A stretch of DNA of 64,000 nt from Solen grandis (lineage: Eukaryota; Mollusca; Bivalvia; Adapedonta; Solenidae): NCBI GenBank assembly GCA_021229015.1, contig CM037781.1, forward strand, positions 41,097,417-41,161,416. Reading direction: 5' to 3'. The notes beneath the pieces are model-generated. The model did no database searches and had not been told where the DNA came from. It saw nothing but the letters and a program-made list of their open reading frames with translations. This document shows, one piece after another, positions 12,451 through 23,348 of this stretch (positions are counted from its first letter, which is position 1; each line of letters starts with the position of its first letter). Made by a program: the position numbers and the translations under genes.

Positions 12451-13232
12451 ACATATGCTTATGTATTGCAAAATATGACATACACCTTGTGTAGTGGTAA
12501 GGTATGTTAATCATATTTAATAATAATAAATTATAGAAATCATAACAATTTCACAATTAATTAATAACTTATATAAACATGTTTATTTTATATGCTGATC
12601 AGACCTGAATTAAGAGCAATTAGGGTAGTTTGTAAGAAAAGTAAAAAAAATATCTTCATGGTAAAAAAAGCCTTAATAAAGCCCCAAATTTGATTTTTAA
12701 ATTTTTTTTAAATTTTTTTTTTTTAGATATGTCATTTGAGGATGGATTTCTGACCTCAACTGCCCCTATTGTGGGGACAATAAATGGGATATCCATCAAT
12801 GGACCTCAAAATATAATAAGAATAAAAAAAATAACATAACAAAAAAAATAAGATAATGTACTTAGATATAAATATATATTATTCCATAAAAGGACACAGT
12901 GAGATTTAAAAAGATTACAACCAAGACCAGCTTGTGTGTAGAAAGGACGGTGTTCCCAGAGAGTGTATAAATCAAAACATTAGGATTACACGATCTGAGG
13001 GATTTACTGATGCAATAAATTATCACTTTCAAAATTTAGAATTCTTGAGTAATAGATTTCTAAAATATAGACTCAATGTGTTTATGAATTAAGGCCCTGA
13101 CCAGGTTTAACATTTCTTGCTGTTTATTTAGCCTCAATGTTTTCACAACGGTATAAAACCAGATCGGCCAGAAAACAATACCAACCAAAGTCTGGTGTTA
13201 CAAGGGGCCAGACAATGTTAAAGGCTGAGGTT
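12451..13232. other. Intergenic sequence
   Basis: No gene. A short imperfect hairpin (TTTGAGG near 12734 with CCTCAAA near 12803) is visible but I cannot assign it. Confidence 0.5.
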
Positions 13233-13476
13233 TTAACCCTTTCCCTCATATAGACTCATTTTGATGCACTCAATAGGTACCACATAAAGCCTGATCTGCA
13301 GAAAGCCAAACTCAAACCTTACCAAATTTAATTGTAAAATCCTCATTACCAGACCACTGAGGAGCACCGAACAGCATAAAACCTGATCAGCCTGCGAATG
13401 TAACTCGCAGGCTGATCTGATTTTATGCTGTTCGCATAGGTCTTTTCATGGTGTACTCTATGAGGGAAAGGGTTAA
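13233..13476 (+). mobile_element. TTAA-flanked foldback MITE, family A (copy 2)
   Basis: It has the same orientation as copy 1, with a TTAA on each side and inverted CCCTTTCCCTCATA/TATGAGGGAAAGGG ends. The interior carries the hairpin 'gatcagcctgcgaatgtaac' followed by its mate 'tcgcaggctgatc'. Confidence 0.88.
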
Positions 13477-14180
13477 ACAAAGCTGGAAGTTTTTGCCATG
13501 TAATGAATTTTGCCGCTACTTCAGCAGTTTGGGAACAGACATCCAACAAATCATGGGCGCGATCAATAAACGGCTAACTAGTGAGAGATATTTACGGCAA
13601 CATCACAACACTACGTCCACATGGTTTGCATAATGAATTAAGTGTTTAATAGTAGCACACCTTCAAGATTTGGAAATGTTTCCTTTATTTGTAAATCTTT
13701 GATTTTTTTAAATAAAATGAATAGGGATGAGAAAAGGAAGTATGTGTTTATTAAATGTTCTTTTTATGGGTCATTAGTAAGTTTATCAAATGTACTGTAT
13801 TTAACAACAGAGAGAATGCCTAATGTACTGTATTTGTCAACAATGAGTTTATAAAATGTTCCTTTTTATGAGTCTTTTCAATATCAAATGTTCTGTATTT
13901 GTTAACAATGATTTTATCAAAATGTACTTTAAATTTGTTAAAAATTAGTTAATCAATTTAATGTACTGCATTTGCCAAAAGTAAATTTATTATACTGTAC
14001 TTGTCAACATTGCACTTATTAAAATAGTTCTGCTTTTGTCAAAAATGTATTTCTCAACCAGTCCTGGTCCCGTGTTCTCAAAAATACCTAAGTATGATTT
14101 TAGGCTCAAATTTGAGTATCATCCAGAAATCCCTATTGAAACTAATGGGCATATTTTGAGTTTGAGTATGAAAATCATAC
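13477..14180. other. AT-rich spacer with weak internal repetition
   Basis: Degenerate recurrences of 'aatgtactgtatttgtcaac' (for example 13790, 13823, 13886 and 13961) suggest an old tandem repeat. No gene. Confidence 0.5.
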
Positions 14181-14413
14181 TTAACCCTTTCCCTCATAGA
14201 GGACACCATGAAAAGACCTATGCGAACAGCATAAAACCAGATCAGCCTGCGAGTAACTCGCAGGTTTTATTTTGTTCGCTGCTCTTCAGTGGTCTGGAAA
14301 TGAGGATTTTGTAATTAAATTTGGTAAGGTTTAACTGTGGTTTTCTGCAGATCAGGCTTTATGTGATACCTATTGAGGGCGTCAAAATGAGTCTTTATGA
14401 GGGAAAGGGTTAA
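14181..14413 (-). mobile_element. TTAA-flanked foldback MITE, family A (copy 3, inverted)
   Basis: It has reverse orientation relative to copies 1 and 2. The flanks join cleanly across a single TTAA (atac-TTAA-gtac), which supports TTAA as the target duplication. One arm of the central hairpin has decayed ('tcgcaggttttattttgttc'). Confidence 0.88.
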
Positions 14414-15099
14414 GTACCCTATTATTTTTTAGATCACATCGACTACCCAGTGTACGGTCTTATAAGCATCAAGCAGGAAGCCGCTACCGGGCCACTTTTT
14501 TTTTTATGATTTTGCAATGTTTGCGGTTGGGGATCAAACAATTTTATAAAATCTAAACACCTGAATTTATTAGCATGTTTTTTCTTCCATGTAAACAGTC
14601 ATATCTTTAAATTTAATTTTGTAGCTCCTGCCTTCAGCTGCCCGAAAGTGGGAAAATGAAAACTTTGGTATGTTAGGAGATACTTTCCACACAATATAAC
14701 AAGCAGGTGAATAACATTTCACATTTAATTGGAAATGATACAGAGAACCCTCTTTGTGATTATTTTTTATTTCAACACAAAGAAGTGATAAAATACATCA
14801 TCAATAGCTTTATTATAGGGTTAAGAACATACCTTGCTGAGTTTTGAATAAAACCATCTTTAACTGAATGTGCACAAATCTCAAATTCTGTTTTACAACC
14901 TCTTTGAAATTATGAAAAAAAAATAAAGATAATTTTCTGTAAAAGTATGCTCATAATGATAAGTCAGTAAATAAGGAATCTGCGAAATTTTGAGAAAAAT
15001 CTCAATTTGGCCTGTGAGATATGCCAATACTCAAGGTCTAGAACTCCCTCATGTACGGATTTTGACTAAAACAATTGTGAATTATGATCCTGCTTTATA
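14414..15099. other. Intergenic sequence, nothing recognised
   Basis: No supportable feature. Confidence 0.5.
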
Positions 15100-15256
15100 T
15101 TAACCTATTACCTCATGAATATTAGTGTAAAAATTTATGACTTGATGAACTGTACTTGAAATAGTAATGAAATTGTGATTTTTTCTTTGCTACAGGCTAC
15201 ACAGACTGTGTAGAAACTGATTGAGCTACAATATCATATGAGCAAACAGTCTGATA
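15100..15256 (+). mobile_element. MITE family B fragment (copy 3, 3'-truncated)
   Basis: It starts TTAACCTATTACCTCATGAA and follows the family through 'gagctacaatatcatatgag', then ends without the right terminus. Confidence 0.7.
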
Positions 15257-16150
15257 CTAGTATCTGATAACTGTTAGCTTAAAACTAGGCTGACCACTTA
15301 ATTGAACTGACCAGTGGCACATTTCACAGTCTTCCATGGCACCCCCCATTTTTAACAGTGAAAAATCATAAGAAGGTGAACTAAGATGCTATCTAAGACT
15401 TCATCCTGGCCAGAGATTCAGCAGTGGCGGTTACAACACATCTGCCTGGACTTTGATTATAGCTGAGTCACCAGATTGATGACAGCCGATAGGGGATGTA
15501 TATCAATCAATCCCGGCACACCAGACACATTTCTGTGATTTCAGCAGTTTTTCTTCCCGAAAAAGAAAAAAATATGTATATTTATATAATGGGAACCACC
15601 TCCCTAAAGTCCTAAAGAGAACACCGGTACACAGGAGTTAATAATAATATAACATTATAGATTGATAATCTTAGTAAACATTTAAATATAAGAGTAAAGC
15701 TTTATCAGCCAGAAAATATTTTCTGAGTCATTTAATTTGGGTGTAGATCGTGACAAGAGGTGATGGACGTGTCAGGATGAGCTTAATTCCTATATATAGG
15801 CCCAACTCCTGTGAAACATGGGTATGAGTAGCCTGTCTCCAAAGTGGTTAATACCCATAATTCATTGCTTCAAGTCAAGGGTCATAACTCTAGGATTATG
15901 CACATTTAGTAAGTGGGATATGCTAATAAAGCTGCATGTTTCACAATAATTTAGGAGTGGGATAAGCTAAAAATTTTAGAATAACCTCTGCTTACAGCAG
16001 CCGATGCAAAAATGATTATTATGCTCAACAAAGTTTGTTCAAAGAGTGGTGTTCACAATGTCTTTTAAGCACATTTTCAGTTAAGTCAAATTAAGTACTC
16101 AGTTAATTATGCTTGGGACAGTGTATAAGAACACTCAGTTATTCTCAAAT
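15257..16150. other. Intergenic sequence, nothing recognised
   Basis: Mixed-composition DNA. No exon with both a splice site and an open frame could be supported. Confidence 0.5.
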
Positions 16151-16381
16151 TTAACCCTTTCCCTCATAGAGGACACCATGAAAAGACCTATGCGAACAGC
16201 ATAAAACCAGATCAGCCTGCGAGTAACTCGCAGGCTGATCAGGTTTTATGCTGTTCGCTGCTCCTCAGTGGTCTGGAAATGAAGATTTTGTAATTAAATT
16301 TGGTAAGGTTTAACTGTAGTTTTCTGCAGATCAGGCTTTATGTGATACCTACTGAGGGCGTCAAAATGAGTCTATATGAGG
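16151..16381 (-). mobile_element. TTAA foldback MITE, family A (copy 4), cut by the assembly gap
   Basis: It has the same orientation as copy 3. The best-preserved central hairpin of the window lies here ('cagcctgcgagtaactcgca' then 'ggctg'). The sequence stops a few bases short of the expected right TTAA, where the N run begins. Confidence 0.88.
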
Positions 16382-16481
16382 NNNNNNNNNNNNNNNNNNN
16401 NNNNNNNNNNNNNNNNNNNNNNNNNNNNNNNNNNNNNNNNNNNNNNNNNNNNNNNNNNNNNNNNNNNNNNNNNNNNNNNNN
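16382..16481. other. Assembly gap (100 N)
   Basis: Exactly 100 N, the usual placeholder for unknown length. A hairpin-forming MITE lies on the left and a tandem array begins shortly after on the right, which plausibly explains the break. Confidence 0.99.
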
Positions 16482-16554
16482 TCGTCCTTTCGCCTGTTAA
16501 AATTTCGTTATTTCGCCTGACATGTTTTTATGGGAGTGTCGAAATGGCAGAAAT

Positions 16555-16745
16555 CAGCCACCATATATATGTTATCAATGTTGGTATATAGTCAGTGTAG
16601 ACCTATATGTTTATGGTCAGTGTAGACCTATGTTATCAATGTTGGTATATGGTCAGTGTAGACCTATATGTTATCAATGTTGGTATATGGTCAGTGTAGA
16701 CTTATATGTTATCAATGTTGGTATATGGTGAGTGCAGACCTATAT
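16555..16745 (+). repeat. 38-bp minisatellite, left segment
   Basis: About five copies of the 38-bp unit 'tgttatcaatgttggtatat' plus 'ggtcagtgtagacctata'. The array resumes, same strand and same unit, at 21753 on the far side of the foldback element. It was therefore one array before that insertion. Confidence 0.9.
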
Positions 16746-16859
16746 ATGGAACACCACAGCTGTCTTATGTTCGGTATTGATGTTTAGATGGGTCCACATA
16801 GCATTTTGAGGGATCGTTTTATCATCATGTGGGGTTGTTATGTCATCTTGTTGGGTTGT

Positions 16860-17136
16860 TGTCTTCTGTGATGTCCTTGACTTATGTGTAGTGTAGTTGT
16901 CCTTCTGTGATGTCCACTTGACTTAATGTGTAGTGTAGTTGTCCTTCTGTGATCTCCACTTGACTTAATGTGTGGTGTAGTTGTCCTTCTGTGATGTCCA
17001 CTTGACTTAATGTGTAGTGTAGTTTTCCTTCTGTGATGTCCACTTGACTTGCTGTGTGGTGCAGTTGTCCTTCTGTGATGTCCACTTGACTTGCTGTGTG
17101 GTGCCGTTGTCCTTCTGTTATGTCCACTTGACTTTG
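16860..17136 (-). repeat. 42-bp minisatellite in left foldback arm
   Basis: Six to seven units of 'gtccacttgacttaatgtgt' plus 'agtgtagttgtccttctgtgat'. Because 42 is a multiple of three, a minus-strand frame stays open and gives 14-residue repeats of the form SSGHHRRTTTPHIK. This frame spans 16838-17374. The mirror copy in the right arm is broken by stops, so I do not call it a gene. Confidence 0.85.
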
Positions 17137-18067
17137 TCATCGGTTGATTAGAATACTCCTGTTCATTAATTGCTGTCATGTACAGGTAGTATGCTGTGAT
17201 GTTGTTCTCTCCTTTGTGGTTCATTCGGCACATGTACTGTTCCGATGAAGTCCGAAATGTTGCGCATTGACGACACCGAGTTGGACATTTCCTTATTTTT
17301 ATTTCTTTTATGTTGGATGTTAAGGAACACACCCAAATTGTAAGATTCCTTTGTGTTAGACAATATACAAACAAGTATATTTACCAACTTTTGAAGTTGC
17401 AAAGACTCACATTCTAGTTTTTTATTTATTTTTTTTTGTAAATTCTCAATAAAAAAAATGCAGTTTTAGTTAAAAAAAAATGCAAACATGTTATGTTTTG
17501 CATTTTAATTTTACATTTTAAGATTTCTTTTTTACATCAGTGAATTTCATCTGAAAAGATTAATAATAAACCGCGATCCTTGGCGAGCGTTTTTTATTTT
17601 CTAAACCGAGCAGGATAAACTTATCTTCATTCAATTCAATTCAATTCAATATCTTTATTTCCACCATTGTATGATGATATGCATAAACATGTACAAAGAG
17701 AGAAGGAAAAATCAGGCAAATAAATGCATAATGAGTAGAATCAAAAGAGAGGTAGAAAGAGAGAAAGATATGTATGTATATTCATACATTATATATTAAT
17801 ATTAAATGCATATTTTATACATACATGTAAACAAGAAGAATAAGTATATTACATATTTTACAAAAGACAATAAATTTGACTATTCACGACAGACTAAATA
17901 TATTACATATTTTACATACCTATTTTCAGCATAGAATTCAACTCGTACAGTACATAAAGTCAATAAATTTGACCTTTCATGACAAACTTAATATTATATT
18001 GTCCGACTCAGACAATTGTATAAAAATAGATACGAGAGCCGCAGAAAGTCAGTACGCTTGTCATCAG

Positions 18068-18825
18068 CTAAACAATGAAACTTCTGGCACCTAAAAGAGT
18101 ATAAAAGAAATGATGTTTTTCCAGTGAACAAAGCATACATGCAAGCTCTGCATCAAGATTTACAATATTCAACATATAAACACATCGATCTTGACAAAAG
18201 GAAGAACATTCATATACTTGATGTATAACCACATTGTCAGTATATTCACTGCATTCATTACATTGGCTTATACTATCGATAAGTACTTTGCACCAGAGTC
18301 TTGCAATGAAAAGCCGAACATATTTATACTGATTACAATCAAACACGAAGTATACACTTGCCACTGTAATGGATTGGTGCAACATATTAAACATTTTGAA
18401 GTCGTCATCTGATGATGTCCTTTCTTTCCACTGCCTTTCATCCATCGAGTATACTGAAGCTTTTATAAACCTTTTCCATTGAAGTTTCGATGGAAGAGTA
18501 TCAGGGCGTAATAATACTGAATTAATTAAGTTATGCAATCCAAGAGTACTCAGAATATGACAAATATCAGGGATAAAACCAAGTTTAACGTTTTTGTAGT
18601 TCACATATTGGAAATACATGTGTAAGAAAATGTTTCTGCTAGTACAGTTGTTGTCTAGGCTTAAAATCAAATGTAAGAATAGAAGTTTTTTAATAATGAC
18701 TGTAGTGTAAAGCTTATGAAGTCCAAGCATTGATTCGCACATATCTGAACGGGTGCGTACAGGAAAACCTTGGATTTTCTTAACAATGAAATGCTGCACT
18801 TTATTGATAGTACAAATATCAACAT
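18068..18825 (-). pseudogene. LINE ORF2 C-terminal fragment
   Basis: The minus-strand frame gives about 250 residues with the far C-terminal pattern of molluscan L1/Tx1-like ORF2 proteins: a helical W/F-rich region, then C-x2-C...H...C (CNECSEYTDN..., H, ..YECSSF, around residues 200-230). No reverse transcriptase catalytic box is included, so the copy is 5'-truncated. The apparent start MPPFIPGLPPPVN comes from the fused SINE, not from the LINE. The clade assignment is tentative. Confidence 0.65.
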
Positions 18826-18990
18826 TAACAGGAGGGGGAAGACCTGGAATGAACGGAGGCATTCGGGTAGTACCACCGACCTACCGCAAGCCAGCTGGAA
18901 GGCTTCCTCACATGAAAATCCTAATGACCCTGCCGGGATACGAAACCACGCGGTGAGGGGCTGAGAGAGTGTTAAAGTTCGATAGGCAGT
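18826..18990 (-). mobile_element. tRNA-Ser-type SINE, 5' and body part
   Basis: The body blocks ('gaccacc'-type CACCGACCTACCGCAAGCCA, then 'ctggaaggcttcctcacatg') and the degraded B box (gggatacgaaacca) match the SINEs at 20456, 23349 and 52584. The 3' tail is absent because the sequence joins the LINE fragment at about 18826. Confidence 0.75.
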
Positions 18991-19409
18991 TTATACCACA
19001 ATGTAAGTCTGGTGGTAGGATAAACTGTATTCAACAACTTTCAACAACTTTTGATAAAATTTGTTGAAATTATTATAATGATCAATGAAACACCCTTTTT
19101 AAACGCCTTTTCTTGTAACTAAAACTTTTTATTGAGAATTAAGTAAAAAATGCATAATAAAATATAAACATTTCGCTTAGACAATTGAACAAAACAGATA
19201 GGTTTCTTTGATTTCCATTCACTTGCAATACCTTTTACTAATTACAGTTTTGTCATGTTGTAAAATGCAATGTATTTTATCAGGAGATATTTTCTTTATC
19301 TTTTCAGATGAAATCCACTGATGTAAGAAAATTCTAAAAAGCAAAACATAGTTATATTTGCTTTTTTAACATAAACTGCATTTTTATTGAGAATTTGCAT
19401 AAGAACACT

Positions 19410-21109
19410 GGCGTAGCTTTCTATAGGTACATTAGGCACATGCCTACACATTTTTTTTTTTTTCAAAGACTAAAAATAAAAACTGCCCGGAAAGGCGAAA
19501 TAGTGGTCAAACAATTAGAAAGAATCTGTGCTATGGTATCAAAGTGAACTTTCGAATTATTATAAACAATATTATGTTAATATGTAACGTAAAATTATAT
19601 AGTTTTCAATAACGAGTGAGTTGGAAAAACGTATTTTTGTTTTAACATCTCAACAGTTATCTAAATTTTAAATTATTGAAAATACTGAAAATTGGTCTTC
19701 CAGTTCAGTAAACTGACAAAACCACAATTTATATGATCTCAAAAATGAAATGACATTTACTGCAGACGTAATTCACACGCACGCAATACTCATACATGCG
19801 TAAATTATTACCATTATTATGACAGTTATCTCTTAAGCTAATCTCTTAAAAGACACATCTTAGATAATAAAAAGTCTGCTTTGCGGAAATTTGATTTTAT
19901 AAGGCAAAATACATAAATTTACTTTTCTCCTCTGGGTGTTTAAGGGTACATATTTTATAAACGACAGACCTAAAACAAGTTAATAATTTTGCTTGAAACT
20001 TGTATATTGCCTTTCAGACTTACGTTTTTTCTAATGCAAATGCACTAATGCACGAAACTATATGTTCTCCTTATGTAATATTTATGCATCGATATGACGA
20101 TGCTTAAGAGCGTTAATTATGTGTTTTCTGTTATTAAATTTATATTATAGGGAGTACGTCAACAGGTTTCACTGTTTGATTAATATATAGAGGAAATGTG
20201 TTTGTTTTGAGTGAAAATGGAAAATATCTCATCGAGAAGTGATTCTATTTAATATATTCAAGAGTGGGTAGCGCACGCGAAAATGTTAAGATTGTACATG
20301 TATCACATCGAGATGAGATGTATTCCATATTCACTCAAAACAAATTTTGTTTTTATTTTATGTTTACTGCTGCTACATATCCATGTACATACCCTTTAAA
20401 TGTAAATAGGTAGTCCCGGCAGATCTATATCACCCACATTGTGAGATATAGATATGACTTGACTATTTGATTTTTGCTGTCGCCTCGACAGTATTTCAGT
20501 CATAAAGCAACGTCAAGCTAATTACAGGTGGAGGAAGACCCCGAATGCACGGAAATATCCGGATAGAACCACCGACCTACCGCAAGCCAGTTGGAAGGCT
20601 TCCTCACATGAAAATCCGAATGAAATTCCGGGATTCGAACCCACGCGGTGAGGGGCTGAGTGAGTGTTAAAGTCAGCGACTTTACCTCTTGGCCACTGAG
20701 GCCCCACGTGAGATGCAGATTTAATCTCACTGATAAAACACAGTATTTCAACAGAAAGTATTAAATAAAAACTCTAATGTCAGTCTCACGTGTAATTCAA
20801 ACACACACACGTAACAATAATTATTACAAATTTATTATATTAGGTGCTTAAGGTGCTTACATACAACTGATCTAGATGCACGTCTGTTCTCAGAGCGTTA
20901 TGAGTGAGAGTCATGAGTGTAAAGGCTACTAATGAGTATTTAATAATTGCTTGAAAATCTACATAAAATGGGTATATTCCCATTAAAAAGAAAGCCTCAA
21001 AACCAATTAGATTGTTCACACGGCCATGCAAATATCCAAAGTCCCCCGACAGATCCTCCGCGGTAGGAAAACATACCTACACATTTAGTGAATCCAAACT
21101 ACGCCCCTG
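19410..21109. mobile_element. hAT-like non-autonomous element
   Basis: The ends are inverted: TGGCGTAG on the left and CTACGCCCCTG on the right. The right end in reverse, CAGGGGCGTAG, is a typical hAT terminus. The flanks AAGAACAC (19402-19409) and AAAAATAC (21110-21117) are 8 bp and differ at two positions, both transitions. The same site uninterrupted in the dispersed repeat near 1135 reads AAAAACAC, which supports the duplication. The interior has no transposase frame. A SINE sits at 20456-20705. Confidence 0.72.
20456..20705 (-). mobile_element. tRNA-Ser-derived SINE, nearly full length
   Basis: Minus strand: GGGGCCTCAGTGGCCAAGAG (A box) then GTGGGTTCGAATCCC (B box), a conserved body (CTTGCGGTAGGTCGGTGGTT) and a tail of the ATGACTGAAATACTGTCG type. 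It lies inside the hAT-like element. Confidence 0.88.
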
Positions 21110-21439
21110 AAAAATACTACTAGAATGTGACTTTTTGCAACTTCAAAAGATGGCAAATATACTTGTATATTGTCTAACACGAAGGATCTTAAAATTTGGG
21201 TTGTCCTTTAACATACAACGTTAAATAAATGAAAACAGGAAAACAATGAAATAAGGAAATAACGGTAAACCAACTTGGTACATGTATCGTCAATTCGCAA
21301 CATTTCGGACTTCATCCGAACAGTACATGTGCCGAATGAACCACATAGGAGAGAACAACATCACAGCACACTACCTGTACATGTCAGCATAATAATGACC
21401 AGGATGAAATACTAATCATACGATCACAATGTCAAGTGG

Positions 21440-21640
21440 AGGTAACAGAAGGACAACGGCACCGCAGAGTAAGCCAAATGGATATCACAGAAGGACAACT
21501 GCACCGCACAGCAAGTCTAGTGAACATCATAGAGGGAAAATGCATCACACAGCAAGTCAAGTGGACATAACAGAATGACAACTGCACCACACATTAAGTC
21601 AAGTGGACATCACAGAAGGACAACTGCACCACCCAAAATG
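21440..21640 (+). repeat. 42-bp minisatellite in right foldback arm
   Basis: About five units, the reverse complement of those at 16860-17136 ('acagaaggacaactgcacca' plus 'cacattaagtcaagtggacatc'). They are more diverged than the left-arm array, and the coding frame is interrupted. Confidence 0.85.
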
Positions 21641-21752
21641 GCAAATCAACCCCACATGATGAACAACCCCATATGATATAACACACCCTCAAAATGCTAT
21701 ATGGACCCATCTAAACATCAATACCGAACATAAGACAGCTATGGCGTTCCAT

Positions 21753-22620
21753 ACCTATATGTTATCAATGTTGGTATATGGTGAGTGTAGACCTATAAGT
21801 TATCAATGTTGGTATATGCTAAGTGTAGACCAATATGTTATCAATGTTGGTATATGGTGAGTGTAGAACTATAAGTTATCAATGTTGGTATATGCTAAGT
21901 GTAGACCAATATGTTATCAATGTTGGTATATGGTGAGTGTAGAACTATAAGTTATCAATGTTGGTATATGCTGAGTGTAGACATATATGTTATCAATGTT
22001 GGTATATGGTCAGTGTAGACCTATATGTTATCAATGTTGGTATATGGTCAGTGTAGACCTATATGTTATCAATGTTGGTATATGGTGAGTGTAGACCTTT
22101 ATGTTATCAATGTTAGTATATGGTGAGTGTAGACCTATATGTTATCAATGTTGGTAGATGGTGAGTGTAGACCTATATGTTATCAATGTTGGTATATGGT
22201 GAGTGTAGACCTTTATGTTATCAATGTTGGTATATGGTGAGTGTAGACCTATATGTTATCAATGTTGGTAGATGGTGAGTGTAGACCTATATGTTATCAA
22301 TGTTGGTATATGGTGAGTGTAGAACTATATGTTATCAATGTTGGTAGATGGTGAGTGTAGACCTATATGTTATCAATGTTGGTAGATGGTGAGTGTAGAC
22401 CTATATGTTATCAATGTTGGTATATGGTCAGTGTAGACCTATAAGTTATCAATGTTGGTATATGCTATGTGTAGACCTATATGTTATCAATGTTGGTATA
22501 TGGTGAGTGTAGAAGTATAAGTTATCAATGTTGGTATATGCTGAGTGTAGACCTATATGTTATCAATGTTGGTATATGGTGAGTGTAGACCTATAAGTTA
22601 TCGATTTTGGTAGATGGTGA
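21753..22620 (+). repeat. 38-bp minisatellite, right segment
   Basis: Roughly 23 units of the 38-bp monomer also seen at 16555-16745. Variant monomers alternate (ggtatatgg versus ggtatatgc or ggtagatgg; acctatat versus aactataa). These form short repeating pairs near 21790-21960, a sign of multi-unit duplication. Confidence 0.93.
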
Positions 22621-23165
22621 GTGTCCAAGTGTTGTCAATGTTGGTAGATGGTTAGTTACCACGTGTTGTCAATGTTGGTAGATGTTGAGTGTCCACGTGT
22701 TGTCAATGTTGGTAGATAGTTAGTTACCACATGTTGTCAATGTTGATAGATGGTGAGTGTCCAAGTGTTGTCAATGTTGGTAGATGGTTAGTTACCACGT
22801 CTTGTCAATGTTTATAGATGGTGAGTGTCCACGTGTTGTCAATGTTGGTAGATGGTTAGTTACCACGTGTTGTCAGTGTTAGTAGATGGTGAGTGTCCAC
22901 GTGTTGTCAATGTTGGTAGATGGTGAGTGTCCACGTGTTGTCAATGTTGGTAGATGGTGAGTGCCCACGTCTTGTCAATGATGGTAGATGGTGCGTTTCC
23001 ACGTGTTGTCAATATTGATAGATGATGCGTGTCCATGCGTTGTCAATGTTGATAGATGGTGAGTGTCCACGTGTTGTCAATGTTGATAGATGGTGAGTGT
23101 CCACGTGTTGTCAATGTTGATAGATGGTGAGTGTCCACGTGTTGTCAATGTTGATAGTCGGTGAC
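22621..23165 (+). repeat. 34-bp minisatellite derived from the 38-bp unit
   Basis: About 16 units of 'gtgttgtcaatgttggtaga' plus 'tggtgagtgtccac'. The unit matches the adjacent 38-bp monomer except that 'gtagacctatat' is replaced by 'gtccacgt', a net loss of 4 bp. Several copies contain CACGTG. Confidence 0.92.
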
Positions 23166-23348
23166 TGGTGAGTGTCTGTGTGTTGTTCATATTTGCTGGT
23201 GATGAACTGTAAGTTTATTAACTGAAGGTAAGCGCCTAGCTTAGCGTGACTTTTGATAATGACCTTATTAAGCGATCTTATAATGAGGGCCTTTTATTTT
23301 ACTCAAATTATTGGGGCGATTAACGACTGGATAGTTGTAGTTTTAGTT

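Larger units (their letters stand above)
17622..19016 (-). mobile_element. Retroposed SINE-LINE chimera with one 10-bp target duplication
   Basis: AGGATAAACT occurs at 17612-17621 and 19017-19026 and brackets the whole unit. Read on the minus strand, the unit starts with tRNA-SINE-like sequence (19016 to about 18826). It passes without the SINE's own 3' tail into the C-terminal coding part of a LINE, and ends with an AATAAAGATATTG and (AATTG)n tail at 17630-17660. A single duplication around both parts suggests they were inserted as one cDNA, for example by template switching. The alternative is a SINE that had inserted into the source LINE. Confidence 0.7.
16746..21752. mobile_element. Foldback element with tandem-repeat arms, 8-bp target duplication
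   Basis: The left end (ATGGAACACCACAGCTGTCT) and the reverse complement of the right end (ATGGAACGCCATAGCTGTCT) match. The match continues inward through the 'gatgtttagatgggtcca' block, a 42-bp minisatellite, the 'gaagtccgaaatgttgcg' block and the 'cagtgaatttcatctgaaaa' block. The arms are about 0.8 kb. Flanking copies of ACCTATAT at 16738-16745 and 21753-21760 are a perfect 8-bp duplication inside the minisatellite. Two later insertions (17622-19016 and 19410-21109) lie in the loop and right arm; without them the element is about 1.9 kb. No transposase is seen. Long inverted repeats built of tandem repeats recall FB-type elements, and the 8-bp duplication fits hAT-type integration (inference). 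Confidence 0.8.

Noticed and set aside
12734..12815. A short transposon from an imperfect hairpin
   Set aside because: Only about 7 paired bases at the ends with mismatches and no target duplication.
1831..23165. CRISPR-like arrays among the tandem repeats
   Set aside because: All arrays are contiguous head-to-tail units without unique spacers, in eukaryotic DNA.
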